From positions 1 through 41,491 of the forward strand of contig CAYPQK010000016.1 of NCBI GenBank assembly GCA_964412895.1: a stretch of DNA of 41,491 nt, given 5' to 3'. This document shows, piece by piece, positions 1 through 7,503 of this stretch. The position numbers and the translations under genes are program-made. This DNA is from CALMRE01 sp964412895 (GTDB lineage Bacteria; UBP6; UBA1177; JAKLFG01). Each line of letters begins with the position of its first letter. Position 1 is the stretch's first letter. Under the pieces are notes generated by a model, which saw nothing but the letters and a program-made list of their open reading frames with translations, did no database searches and was not told the origin of the DNA.

Positions 1-1002
1 ATCCTGAAAAAAAACGGGTCTGATCCAGAATTTTTTGAAGGGCCCGGCCGGTTTCTTCTCTTCGACCAGTTTCATCGTATTCTCGTCGAACGGCAGGTAG
101 AGGATATAGGTGGACTGATGGTCCGATATCCGGTCAAGCAGGACCATACCGCGTTTCTCGAGCCGGTCGAGCAGACGGCCGAATTCCACCGCGTCCATCT
201 CGTCCAGCCCGATGCTCTTCTTCAGCCCCGCGCCGACATAGCCGTAGTTCTTGCGGATGCCGAACGAGTAGAGGTAGAGCTTGATGTAGAGCGAGTATTC
301 CTTGACCGGGAGCGGCTGTATCAGGCGGGCGAGATCGTAGGGGAGGATGATGTCGTCGCCGCGCACCACCATCTGGACCTTTTCTATCGGCTCCTCATTG
401 AGCGGCAGGATGATCTCCTCCTTCTTCGGGAGCGGTTTCACTTCGGGGCGCGGCTGCGGTGCGGGGACCGGAGCGGCGACCGGGGCGGGGATGGGAGCCG
501 GCTTCACCTCGGGTTTGGGGAGCGGCGGCCGCTCGGCCTGTTTGAACTCGGGCTTCGGCTCGGGGCGGTGTTCGGGGCGCGGTTCCGGTTTGGGCAGCGG
601 CTTCTGGTCGGGGTAGGCGGGGCGATCGTTACGGCTGTCGTATTTGTTGCCGCCGTCGTACTTGTCGTTCTTGGGGGCGTTGAATTTGTCGTTGTACTTG
701 TCGGCATATTTGTCGAAGCGGTTGTCGTACTTGTCGTTGCGGTCGTATTTATCGTTGCGGTCGGGTTTGTTGTTCGGGTCGTATCCCTGCCGTTCCTGCG
801 GCGGGTAGGGCTTCCGTTCGTCGCGCCGCTCCTGCGGTTTGTCGTGGCGCTGTTCCTGCGGCTTGTGGTCGTGGCGTTCCTGCGGTTTATTGCCGGTGGC
901 CGGCTTGGCGGCGTTCTCTTCCGCTATCTTTTTCAGGTACTGTACGATCTCTTCCTTCGCCTTTTCCTTGATGGCGTCGGTAATGGCTTTCAAAAGTCCC
1001 AT
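1..1002 (-). CDS. Hypothetical protein, low-complexity N-terminal half (3' end cut by window edge)
   Basis: The reading frame is open for 334 codons and runs off the left edge, so the C-terminus is missing. The ATG is preceded by GAGGTGA at a good distance. Residues 1-33 form a charged helix (MGLLKAITDAIKEKAKEE...). Residues about 34-190 are disordered Pro/Lys/Asp/Arg-rich sequence with repeated KYD and KPQE motifs. From about residue 195 the composition becomes that of a folded domain (EEIILPLNEEP, YSLYIKLYLYSFGIRKNYG, LDRLEKRGMVLLDR). It loosely recalls a winged-helix fold, but I do not recognise a family. There is no signal peptide, so it is probably cytoplasmic. It follows the Hsp20 and small secreted-protein genes by 43 nt and probably shares their promoter. 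The gene is clearly real: the opposite-strand frame over it has no family resemblance. Confidence 0.75.
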   Translation of the reverse strand, partial: MGLLKAITDAIKEKAKEEIVQYLKKIAEENAAKPATGNKPQERHDHKPQEQRHDKPQERRDERKPYPPQERQGYDPNNKPDRNDKYDRNDKYDNRFDKYADKYNDKFNAPKNDKYDGGNKYDSRNDRPAYPDQKPLPKPEPRPEHRPEPKPEFKQAERPPLPKPEVKPAPIPAPVAAPVPAPQPRPEVKPLPKKEEIILPLNEEPIEKVQMVVRGDDIILPYDLARLIQPLPVKEYSLYIKLYLYSFGIRKNYGYVGAGLKKSIGLDEMDAVEFGRLLDRLEKRGMVLLDRISDHQSTYILYLPFDENTMKLVEEKKPAGPFKKFWIRPVFFQD

Positions 1003-1045
1003 GGGTCACCTCGTATCGATTCGGGTCAGTTGCTCACGGTCGGTT

Positions 1046-1432
1046 TCACGGAAGATCCTGTTTGGCCGTGAAGGTCTTGCAGGCGACCACTTCGTCGCCC
1101 TTGTATTTGCAGGCGATGAACCAATAGTGGAACCGTTTCTCGCCCGCGGTGGAGATATACTGATAGGTCTCGTTCTTTTCGTCCTTCTTGAACTCGGCGA
1201 GTTCCACCTTCTTGATGAGTTCCTGCTCATTCTTGCGCAGTTCGAACTTGAAGGGGGCCTGCTTGTTCATCTTGAAGGGGGGCAGTATCGTGATGGTGTA
1301 GGTGGTGCCGTCCGCCTTCTTCTCGAACGATACGGTCGCCTCGGCGGCTTTCTTGTCGGCGGCCGGTTTCTTTTCCTCGGCGGCGGTGACGGTCAGGGAG
1401 AGGAGCAGAAGCGGGATGAGCAGATATCTCAT
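1046..1432 (-). CDS. Small secreted protein, weak DsbD N-terminal-like resemblance
   Basis: 128 residues. The first about 19 residues are a clear Sec signal peptide (MRYLLIPLLLLSLTVTAAEE), so the product is exported. The mature part is Lys/Glu-rich, then has a beta-rich segment (TYTITILPPFKMNKQAP) and ends with FIACKYKGDEVVACKTF, which contains two cysteines. The layout 'PP.K.NK.AP.KF.L ... F..C......C' recalls the N-terminal domain of DsbD-like or cytochrome-biogenesis proteins. The match is weak and I give no function. The ATG overlaps the TGA of the upstream Hsp20 gene (ATGA), implying translational coupling. The next gene starts 43 nt downstream. Confidence 0.75.
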   Translation of the reverse strand: MRYLLIPLLLLSLTVTAAEEKKPAADKKAAEATVSFEKKADGTTYTITILPPFKMNKQAPFKFELRKNEQELIKKVELAEFKKDEKNETYQYISTAGEKRFHYWFIACKYKGDEVVACKTFTAKQDLP

Positions 1433-1836
1433 GCGGCCTCGCGGTAGGTCACGGTGATCTTCACCACGCCGTACTTGTAGGAGTGTTCGATGTCGGCGAT
1501 GTTCTCTTCGCCCTTTTCGAGCGGCACGAGCTTGAGATAGTCGCCGGTGTTCCGTTCCATGTGGAGGTATTTGCGGTTGTGGCGGCTGGGCACTTTCTTG
1601 ACGCCGCGGAAGACGAGCATTCCGTCGCGGCGGGAGATGTCGACGCTCTTTTCTTCCAGCGCCGGGGTCTCGATGAAGATGATCTGCCGTTCGCCGTCGA
1701 GGTAGGTGTCGGTGGCGGGCGAGATGACATTGAGTCCTTTCTCGTCCTCTAGGTATTCTTCGCTCATACGGGCGACATAGTTGGCGATGACCCGCTCCAT
1801 GCTGAGCCGCAGGTCGATGAGTTTCTCTATCTTCAT
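1429..1836 (-). CDS. Hsp20 / alpha-crystallin family small heat-shock protein
   Basis: 135 residues, a typical length for a small heat-shock protein, an ATP-independent holdase that keeps unfolded proteins soluble. The alpha-crystallin domain covers about residues 35-130. It has the expected order: PATDTYLDGERQIIFIETP, then DGMLVFRGVKK, KYLHMERNTGDYLKL and finally YKYGVVKITVTY, the family's 'GVLKI' strand. The start at 1836 (ATG with GGAGG upstream) is chosen over an in-frame TTG at 1893, because that TTG lies inside the -35 box of the promoter and would precede the transcript start. It is the first gene of a three-gene minus-strand operon. No CIRCE-like element is seen; the promoter looks like ordinary sigma70. 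Confidence 0.85.
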   Translation of the reverse strand: MKIEKLIDLRLSMERVIANYVARMSEEYLEDEKGLNVISPATDTYLDGERQIIFIETPALEEKSVDISRRDGMLVFRGVKKVPSRHNRKYLHMERNTGDYLKLVPLEKGEENIADIEHSYKYGVVKITVTYREAA

Positions 1837-1864
1837 TCGGGACGGAACCTCCACAACGGAGCCG

Positions 1865-1893
1865 ATTATAAATAGGGAGCGCGCGAAAGTCAA
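1865..1893 (-). promoter_or_regulatory. Sigma70-like promoter of the Hsp20 operon
   Basis: On the minus strand TTGACT (1893-1888), a 17-bp spacer and a perfect TATAAT (1870-1865). The expected transcript start is near 1858, giving a leader of about 20 nt before the ATG at 1836. Confidence 0.75.
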
Positions 1894-1904
1894 AAGAAAT
1901 TAGA

Positions 1905-2978
1905 CTAAAAGGTCTGAATAGAAAGTGTGTCGACTATCCGTTCGGCGGCATGACCGTCGCCGTAGGGGTTGGTTGCTTTGGCGAACGAGGCGTAGTAGGC
2001 GGGATCGGTGAGGAGCCGCTTTGCCGCCGCGACGATGTCCGCCTGTTCGGTCCCGGCGAGGATGAGCGTCCCGGCGTCGACCCCTTCGCTCCGTTCGGTC
2101 TCGCGCCGCATGACGATCACCGGAATGCCGAAGGCGGGTGCCTCCTCCTGAATGCCGCCCGAGTCGGTGAGGACCAGCTCGGACGAGGTCATCTCGGTGA
2201 TGAAGGCGATATAGTCAAGCGGTTCGATAAGCCGGACATTACCAATGTTGGAAAGAAGCGCGTTGACGGTGGTGCGGACATTCGGATTGGGGTGGACCGG
2301 ATAGAGGAACTCACGGTCGGGGAAAGTGCGCGCCAGTTCCGCTATCGCGCCGCATATCTGGCGCATCGGCTCACCGAAATTTTCGCGCCGGTGGGCGGTG
2401 ATGAGCACCTGTTTCTTCTTCTTTGTCTGTATCTTCGCCGCGACGAGCTTCACCGTGTCGATGACGGTGTTGCCGGTGACGAAGATGGTCGCCGGGTCGA
2501 TCCCTTCGCGCAGAAGGTTGTCGCGGTTGAGCGCCGTCGGTGCGAAGTGGTAGGCGGCGATGCGGGCGGTGAGCGTCCGGTTCATCTCCTCGGGGAACGG
2601 CGAATAGCGGTCATGACTGCGCAGTCCCGCCTCGACATGGCCGACCGGTATCTTTTTATAGAAAGCGGCGAGCGACGAGGCGAAGGTGGTGGAGGTGTCG
2701 CCGTGGACGACGACCAGATCGGGCTTGACGGTATCGAGCGCCGCGTCGAGCCGCGTCAGTATCGAGCTGGTGATATGGGCGATCGACTGGTCGGGCTTCA
2801 TGATGTCGAGGTCGGTGTCGGGGTGGACGGCGAAGAAGTCGAACAGCGGCCGGCAGAGGTCGCGGTGCTGGCCGGTGTAGAGAAAATGGGTGTCGACGCC
2901 CCGTTTTTTCAGTTCACGGATGACCGGCACGATCTTGATGAATTCGGGCCGGGTGCCGACCGATACGAGGACCTTCAT
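1905..2978 (-). CDS. wecB: UDP-N-acetylglucosamine 2-epimerase (non-hydrolysing)
   Basis: 357 residues, the normal length for WecB/MnaA, which interconverts UDP-GlcNAc and UDP-ManNAc for cell-surface polysaccharide synthesis in the cytoplasm. The family motifs appear in order: GTRPEFIKIVPVI at the N-terminus, VVVHGDTSTTFA, GHVEAGLRSHDRYSPFPEE, ITAHRRENFG, and TDSGGIQEEAPAFGIPV followed by RRETERSEGVDAGT. The last set forms the nucleotide-sugar-binding site. The ATG has a strong AGGAGGT site and lies 9 nt after the ttcA-like stop, so the two are co-transcribed. No other polysaccharide genes adjoin it, but a GT39 glycosyltransferase lies at 36351. Confidence 0.95.
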   Translation of the reverse strand: MKVLVSVGTRPEFIKIVPVIRELKKRGVDTHFLYTGQHRDLCRPLFDFFAVHPDTDLDIMKPDQSIAHITSSILTRLDAALDTVKPDLVVVHGDTSTTFASSLAAFYKKIPVGHVEAGLRSHDRYSPFPEEMNRTLTARIAAYHFAPTALNRDNLLREGIDPATIFVTGNTVIDTVKLVAAKIQTKKKKQVLITAHRRENFGEPMRQICGAIAELARTFPDREFLYPVHPNPNVRTTVNALLSNIGNVRLIEPLDYIAFITEMTSSELVLTDSGGIQEEAPAFGIPVIVMRRETERSEGVDAGTLILAGTEQADIVAAAKRLLTDPAYYASFAKATNPYGDGHAAERIVDTLSIQTF

Positions 2979-2987
2979 GACGACCTC

Positions 2988-3773
2988 CTACAACATGCTT
3001 TTGCGGCTGGGCGGCTTGAGCAGGTACTCGGGTCGCACGGTGAACAGCGACCGGAAGATGCTCTGCCGGACGCGCCGGTGCCGCTTGTGCGCATCGGCGA
3101 TGAGCTGTTTGACATAACTCCGCTCCGATATGCACTGGAAAGGACAGCCCGAGGGAAAGGTCTGGAGCTGACGCCGCTTCGCCTCGGCCGCGATCAGCGT
3201 CTCGTCGATGTAGAGGAGCGGCCGGATGACGCGGAATTCGCCGCCGAAGAAGGAGTTGTTGGGCTTCATCGTTTCGATGCAGGAGCCGTAGAGGATATTG
3301 AGGAACAGCGTCTGCATGAAGTCGTCGCGGTGGTGGCCGAAGGCGATGACATTGGCGCCGATGGTCTTGGCATGTTTGAATATCGCGATGCGGCGGTTGC
3401 GCGAACAGAGGTAACAGGGTTTCTTCTTCTCCCGTTTGAAGGTCTCCAGTATCGGTTCGTCGACGGTGTGGAACGGGACGCCGAGCGACCCGGCGTAGTC
3501 TTTAAGATACGCCAGCTTCTCGTCGTCGCCTTTGAAGCCCATCCGTACGAAGATCGCCGAAAGCTTGAAATCGTTGGTCGTTTCTATTTTCTTGCGGGCG
3601 AGCAACGCCAAGAGGAGCGACGAATCCTTGCCGCCCGAGAGCCCCACCATCACATGATCGCCGGGCTGGATCATGTCGTAGTCCATGATCGCCGTCTCGA
3701 CCCGTTTGTGGAGGTTGAGGAACGCCTTTCCTTCGAGGTTGGGCCGCTCCTTTTTCGCCGTTGTCGCTTCCAC
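2988..3773 (-). CDS. ttcA: TtcA-like tRNA 2-thiocytidine biosynthesis protein
   Basis: 261 residues. TtcA enzymes use ATP and a [4Fe-4S] cluster to thiolate cytidine 32 of some tRNAs. The PP-loop ATP site SGGKDSSLLL is near residue 50. It is followed by PCYLCSRNRR (the CxxC pair), GHHRDDFMQTLFLNILYG, and a third cysteine region SGCPFQC, where E. coli TtcA has Cys222. These are the expected cluster ligands. Start choice: an ATG at 3785 lies only about 7 nt from the predicted transcript start. GTG at 3773 has GAGGT spaced five bases before it and is preferred; ATG at 3785 remains possible. It lies upstream of wecB in the same operon. TtcA and related PP-loop families (TtuA, other thiolases) are hard to separate by eye. 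Confidence 0.85.
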   Translation of the reverse strand: MEATTAKKERPNLEGKAFLNLHKRVETAIMDYDMIQPGDHVMVGLSGGKDSSLLLALLARKKIETTNDFKLSAIFVRMGFKGDDEKLAYLKDYAGSLGVPFHTVDEPILETFKREKKKPCYLCSRNRRIAIFKHAKTIGANVIAFGHHRDDFMQTLFLNILYGSCIETMKPNNSFFGGEFRVIRPLLYIDETLIAAEAKRRQLQTFPSGCPFQCISERSYVKQLIADAHKRHRRVRQSIFRSLFTVRPEYLLKPPSRKSML

Positions 3774-3798
3774 CGGTGACCTCATCGTTGCCGTGCAT

Positions 3799-3827
3799 GT
3801 TATAGCCGTTCCCCTGCCGTTTGTAAA
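3799..3827 (-). promoter_or_regulatory. Sigma70-like promoter of ttcA-wecB
   Basis: Minus-strand TTTACA (3827-3822), 17-bp spacer, TATAAC (3804-3799). Divergent from the mutT promoter, whose -35 box begins 14 bp away. Confidence 0.65.
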
Positions 3828-3840
3828 GGCTATATAAAAA

Positions 3841-3869
3841 TTGCAAAACGACCGTCACGGTGCCATACT
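3841..3869 (+). promoter_or_regulatory. Sigma70-like promoter of the MutT-like gene
   Basis: TTGCAA (3841-3846), 17-bp spacer, CATACT (3864-3869). The expected transcript start near 3876 leaves the ribosome site GGAGG at 3879-3883 in the leader. That supports the ATG at 3889 rather than 3877. Confidence 0.6.
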
Positions 3870-3888
3870 GCCGCGAATGGAGGAACAA

Positions 3889-4293
3889 ATGGCCAAACCG
3901 GTCATACTCGTCACCGCCGCGGTCATGATGCGGCGCGGCAGGATACTCATAGCGCGCCGCGCCGATCACGGTCACATCAACGGCAAATGGGAATTCCCCG
4001 GCGGCAAACTGGAGCCGGGAGAAACGCCCGAGCAATGTCTTGCCCGCGAACTGTTCGAAGAGTTCGGCATCCGGGCGACGGTGGGTCCGCTCATCGCCGA
4101 GAACTGCCACGACTACGGCGAAAAGGCGATACGACTGCTCGTTTTCCGCATCACGCGGATACGGGGCGACTTCGTGCCGGTGGAACATGACGCCATCGAA
4201 TGGGTGCGGCCCGCAGAGCTGCTTTCCTACGATCTTGCCCCGGCCGACATTCCCGTGGCTAAATTACTGTCAACCGCAAAAAAGAAGAATTAG
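3889..4293 (+). CDS. mutT: Nudix hydrolase, MutT-like (8-oxo-dGTP diphosphatase type)
   Basis: 134 residues, close to E. coli MutT (129). Nudix enzymes hydrolyse nucleoside diphosphate derivatives; MutT removes 8-oxo-dGTP from the nucleotide pool. The Nudix box is complete: G39-x5-E45-x7-R53-E-L-F-E57-E58-F-G-I, with all metal-binding glutamates present. Upstream is WEFPGGKLEPGE, and the N-terminus (VILVTAAVMMRRGRILIARR) is MutT-like. A different Nudix substrate cannot be excluded. ATG at 3889 is chosen over ATG at 3877 because the sequence between them is the GGAGG ribosome site. Its stop overlaps the stop of the convergent ankyrin gene by three bases. Five of its 11 Ile codons are ATA. Confidence 0.88.
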   Translation: MAKPVILVTAAVMMRRGRILIARRADHGHINGKWEFPGGKLEPGETPEQCLARELFEEFGIRATVGPLIAENCHDYGEKAIRLLVFRITRIRGDFVPVEHDAIEWVRPAELLSYDLAPADIPVAKLLSTAKKKN

Positions 4294-4898
4294 TCGAGGG
4301 CGCCGCCCGCCGAAAGCAGGTCCATCAACTCTTGGCTCTTGAGTTCGCGCGCTATCTTCATGGCGGTGACGCCGTGCTTCGATTTCTTGTTGACATCGGC
4401 TCCCTGTTCGATGAGGAGGGCGACCACCTTGGCGTGGCCGAACTTCGCGGCGAACATGAGCGGCGTGACGCCGTTCGCGTTCTCGGCGTCGACCGCGGTA
4501 CCGTTCTCGATGAGACGGTTGACCTCGTCGAAATTCCCGTCGTGCGCCGCCTGAAAGAGTTTCTTTTCGTCGGCCGCGCGGTCGAATATCATCGATGCTT
4601 TCAGTTCAACCTGTCCCGACCGGTCGGAGATCGCGCCGGAGTGGCCGAGCCCTTTTTTCTGTTCTTCCTTTTTCTGCGCCTCTTCCGCGGCCTTTTTTCG
4701 CTCTTCTTCCTCTTTCTGCTTCTGCAGTTCGGCCGCGCGGATCCCGGCCGTCTCGTCCATCGCATAGAGCGCCGCGAAGACGGCGAGCGCGAGGAATGAG
4801 GCGAGCGCGCCGCCGATGCCCCATTTCTGCGCCATGATGGTGATGATGACGAACAGGGCGAGCGCGCCCCATTTGGTATACTGTCCGTACTGCGCCAC
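4290..4898 (-). CDS. Membrane-anchored ankyrin-repeat protein
   Basis: 202 residues. Two hydrophobic helices close to the N-terminus (about residues 8-24 and 28-46) form a membrane hairpin. They are followed by a Lys/Glu/Gln coiled coil (about 55-85; QKQKEEEERKKAAEEAQKK). Then about three ankyrin repeats follow: LFQAAHDGNFDEVNRLIENG, GVTPLMFAAKFGHAKVVALL and HGVTAMKIARELKSQELMDLL. Ankyrin repeats mediate protein-protein contact, and the partner is unknown. The repeats are probably cytoplasmic. Start: GTG at 4898 preceded by GGAGGG. The in-frame TTG at 4913 would need a ribosome site that lies at or before the predicted transcript start. A second, secreted ankyrin protein is encoded at 15915. 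Confidence 0.8.
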   Translation of the reverse strand: MAQYGQYTKWGALALFVIITIMAQKWGIGGALASFLALAVFAALYAMDETAGIRAAELQKQKEEEERKKAAEEAQKKEEQKKGLGHSGAISDRSGQVELKASMIFDRAADEKKLFQAAHDGNFDEVNRLIENGTAVDAENANGVTPLMFAAKFGHAKVVALLIEQGADVNKKSKHGVTAMKIARELKSQELMDLLSAGGALD

Positions 4899-4924
4899 GG
4901 TTCCCTCCGCCAAAAAGCCTCCGA

Positions 4925-4953
4925 AGTGTACGATATCCGGCCCTCAAAAGCAA
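4925..4953 (-). promoter_or_regulatory. Sigma70-like promoter of the membrane ankyrin gene
   Basis: Minus-strand TTGCTT (4953-4948), 17-bp spacer, TACACT (4930-4925). Transcript start near 4918, about 20 nt before the GTG start at 4898. Confidence 0.5.
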
Positions 4954-4969
4954 GTCGGCGGCCGAAAAG

Positions 4970-4998
4970 TGGACTTCGGGCCGCGCGTACGGCATAGT
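4970..4998 (+). promoter_or_regulatory. Candidate promoter of the B12-type radical SAM gene
   Basis: TGGACT (4970-4975), 17-bp spacer, CATAGT (4993-4998). It is weaker than the others but correctly placed 19 nt before the ATG, which has a strong GGAGGAGAG site. Confidence 0.4.
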
Positions 4999-5016
4999 AA
5001 CGGCGATGGAGGAGAG

Positions 5017-6249
5017 ATGACCACCGTCCCCCGACTCATATTCCGCCTGACCGGCGGCAACCGGACCGCCGTCCGTGCGCTCGTCGCATCGCTGGAGGCC
5101 ATCGGTGTTCAGCATGGTCCGGTGCGGGTGATCCGCGACCTGCACGAACTGGACGACCTTTCACCCGACGCGGCGCCGTTTTTCCTCTTTTCCTGCATGA
5201 GTTACCATTTCGAGAAAAGCCTCCACGAGATGCAGTGGCTCCGGCGGCGTTTCCCGGCTGCCCGCTTCATCATCGGTGGGCCGCATCCCTCGGCGCGGCC
5301 GCGCGAAGTGCTGGAGCGGGGCTTCGACCTTGCGGCGGTGGGTGAGGGGGAGGAGACGATCCGCGAGATATGGTCGCGGTTGCAGACGGGCCGGCCGCTC
5401 GACGATGTCGCGGGGCTCTACCGACTCGTGAAAGGTGAACTCGCCGGCACGCCGGCTTCTCCGGTCGATATCGAACGGTTCCCGATGATGGCGCAACGCT
5501 TCAAACTGCACGGTCCCATCGAGATAACGCGCGGCTGCGCCAGCGTTTGCCGCTACTGTCAGACATCGTTCTTCCACGGCGTCAACGAACGGTGGCGGAG
5601 CCGCGAGGCGATATTGGCGGCGGTCGAAGAACTCGCCGCGATCGATTTCAAATACTACCGTTTTCTTTCACCCAACGCGCTGGGGTGGTACAATCCAACC
5701 AACACGACCCCCGAGCCACTCCACGAACTGCTCGCCGATATCCGGCGGATCGTCGGGCCGCACCGGAAAGTGATCTTCGGCACCTTCCCGGCCGAGATAC
5801 GGCCTGAATTCGCCACCCGCGAGAGCATGGCGGTCATCAAAAAGTACTGCGACAACCCCATCATCGTGGTCGGCGGCCAGTCGGGGAGCGACCGGATGCT
5901 CGAACAGATGCACCGCGGCCATACCGTCGCCGATATCTACCGCGCCGTCGACAATACTAAGGCGGCGGGGCTCAATCCCATCGTCGACCTTATCTTCGGA
6001 CTGCCGGGAGAGACACCCCGGGATCTCGCCGAGACGGTAGCGCTCATGGAACGGCTTCTTGCCGGAGGGGCGCACATCCGGGGACATATCTTCATGCCGC
6101 TTCCCGGCACTCCGTGGGAAGATGAAGCGCCCGGAAAGGTGCCGGAGGAATTGGCGCAGCGCTTCAAACTGATGTCGTCGAAAGGGGCCCTGTCGGGCTG
6201 TTGGGAAGAACAACTGGAACAAGAGGATACCCGATGTTACGCAAATTGA
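5017..6249 (+). CDS. Radical SAM protein with N-terminal B12-binding-like domain (MJ_1487-like)
   Basis: 410 residues. The N-terminal about 140 residues look like a cobalamin-binding Rossmann domain (FLFSCMSYHF, FIIGGPHPSARPREVL, AAVGEGEETIREIW). They lack the DxHxxG base-off motif. The radical SAM core follows, with ITRGC174ASVC178RYC181 as the CxxxCxxC ligands of the [4Fe-4S] cluster. The C-terminal part has VVGGQSGSDRMLEQMHRGH and VDLIFGLPGETPRD, typical of this superfamily. The architecture and the 'TRGC...CxxCQT' signature resemble the MJ_1487 family (TIGR04013), whose substrate is unknown. ATG at 5017 has GGAGGAGAG; upstream in-frame starts lie on the other side of the promoter. The last 16 nt overlap the lipoprotein gene downstream, so the two are coupled. 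Confidence 0.85.
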   Translation: MTTVPRLIFRLTGGNRTAVRALVASLEAIGVQHGPVRVIRDLHELDDLSPDAAPFFLFSCMSYHFEKSLHEMQWLRRRFPAARFIIGGPHPSARPREVLERGFDLAAVGEGEETIREIWSRLQTGRPLDDVAGLYRLVKGELAGTPASPVDIERFPMMAQRFKLHGPIEITRGCASVCRYCQTSFFHGVNERWRSREAILAAVEELAAIDFKYYRFLSPNALGWYNPTNTTPEPLHELLADIRRIVGPHRKVIFGTFPAEIRPEFATRESMAVIKKYCDNPIIVVGGQSGSDRMLEQMHRGHTVADIYRAVDNTKAAGLNPIVDLIFGLPGETPRDLAETVALMERLLAGGAHIRGHIFMPLPGTPWEDEAPGKVPEELAQRFKLMSSKGALSGCWEEQLEQEDTRCYAN

Positions 6250-7424
6250 CGATGTCTTTGCTCATCGCCGGGACGCTGCTGCTTGCCGGCTGTTTCCCGA
6301 ACGCGAACTATGCTGCCGATGAGGATGTGGTTGACGGGGATGCGGTCGGGGGGCCTGACGGCACGGTGGTTGAAAAGGACGAAAGCGACATAGAGGACGA
6401 AAGGGACGATGTGGTTGATGACTTGTCCGACCAATCCGACGAAGCCGTTACCGACGACACCGTCACTGATGATACCGGTACCGACGACACGGTGACCGAC
6501 GAGCCGGTGGTTGAGGATGATACGGTCATAGCGGACGATACCGCGATGCCCGATGTCGACACCGTGGTGCCCGATGCCGACATCGACGAACCGGCGGGAT
6601 CGCTGAGGATCCGGTTCGTCGCGGCGAATCTGACCAGCGGCAACAACCAGTCCTACGATCCGGGCGAGGGGATCCGGCTGATGACCGGGACCAAGGGCGA
6701 TATCTTCATGGTGCAGGAGTTCAACTACGGCAGCAACTCCGCATCCGACTACCGGGCCATGAGCGACGATGTCTGCGGCGTCGATTGCGATTATGCCGTC
6801 GGCACCGGGTCGATACCCAACGGAGTGGTGAGCCGCTGGCCCATCACCGATTCGGGATACTGGGACGATCCGAACATATCGGACCGCAACCTCGACTGGG
6901 CGCGCATCGACATTCCCGGCTCGAAGGATATTCTGGTGGTCAGCGTCCACCTGCACACCAGTCCCTCGAGCGATCAGGTGACCGCGGCGCAGGTGGTGGC
7001 GAAAAAAGTGACCGAGCACCGCGCGGCCAATCCGAACTGCTGTTACTATGTCGTCGGCGGCGATTTCAACGGGCCGACCGCCGTCTCCGACAGCGGGTTC
7101 GGGGAATATAACGGGCAGGCGGTATTCTATGTCGCCAACCCCGATCCGGTGGGGGAGGACGGCTCCACCGGGACCAACGCGAGTCGTTCGAGCCAGTACG
7201 ATTTCGTTCTTCTGGACACCGCTTTCCATGCCTATCAGAGCGCCGTTCTCATCGAACCGACCGGGAGCGGTAGCGCGCTTTCCTACCCGAGCGGGCTGGT
7301 CTTCGACAGCCGCGATTTTTCGCAGAGCGAACTTAACAATTATTTTCCGCCGGCGCTGACCGGCGATTCGGGCGCCTCCAATATGCAGCACATGGCCATT
7401 CTCAAGGATGTTCTGATACCGTAG
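6234..7424 (+). CDS. Lipoprotein with endonuclease/exonuclease/phosphatase (EEP) domain
   Basis: 396 residues. MLRKLTMSLLIAGTLLLAGC is a lipoprotein signal with lipidated Cys20 (lipobox LAGC). Residues about 25-125 are an acidic stalk rich in DD, TDDTVTDD and PDAD motifs. From about residue 130 the EEP fold is visible: IRFVAANL, MVQEFNYG (metal-binding Glu), VVSVHLHTS, VVGGDFNG (DxN), FVLLD and QHMAI (general-base His). The family includes DNases, phosphodiesterases and sphingomyelinases, so a secreted nuclease or phosphodiesterase is likely but the substrate is open. The ATG lies inside the radical SAM gene, with AGAGGA before it. The protein probably sits on the envelope surface on its stalk. 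Confidence 0.85.
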   Translation: MLRKLTMSLLIAGTLLLAGCFPNANYAADEDVVDGDAVGGPDGTVVEKDESDIEDERDDVVDDLSDQSDEAVTDDTVTDDTGTDDTVTDEPVVEDDTVIADDTAMPDVDTVVPDADIDEPAGSLRIRFVAANLTSGNNQSYDPGEGIRLMTGTKGDIFMVQEFNYGSNSASDYRAMSDDVCGVDCDYAVGTGSIPNGVVSRWPITDSGYWDDPNISDRNLDWARIDIPGSKDILVVSVHLHTSPSSDQVTAAQVVAKKVTEHRAANPNCCYYVVGGDFNGPTAVSDSGFGEYNGQAVFYVANPDPVGEDGSTGTNASRSSQYDFVLLDTAFHAYQSAVLIEPTGSGSALSYPSGLVFDSRDFSQSELNNYFPPALTGDSGASNMQHMAILKDVLIP

Positions 7425-7434
7425 CACCGTTCAT

Positions 7435-7463
7435 TTGACCTTTTGTCAAAAAAGAGGTACAAC
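7435..7463 (+). promoter_or_regulatory. Sigma70-like promoter of the DUF1566 gene
   Basis: TTGACC (7435-7440), 17-bp spacer, TACAAC (7458-7463), 10 bp after the stop of the EEP lipoprotein. The leader is about 33 nt and contains GGGAGGAAA. Confidence 0.65.
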
Positions 7464-7503
7464 ACGGTCCGTTGAGAGGTGTGGATCCATCAGGGAGGAA
7501 ATC

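Noticed and set aside
118..1071. 317-codon plus-strand frame with Val/Leu-rich tail
   Set aside because: It mirrors the KYD-repeat gene on the minus strand, which has a good ribosome site and sits in an operon.
1893..1915. Hairpin between the wecB stop and the Hsp20 promoter (AGACT-AAAA-GGTCT)
   Set aside because: Only four paired bases and no T-run.
1950..3779. 609-codon open frame on the plus strand
   Set aside because: It lies opposite wecB and ttcA, which have full family motifs. Composition (Asp/Val/Gly/Arg-rich) is that of an antisense shadow in GC-rich DNA.
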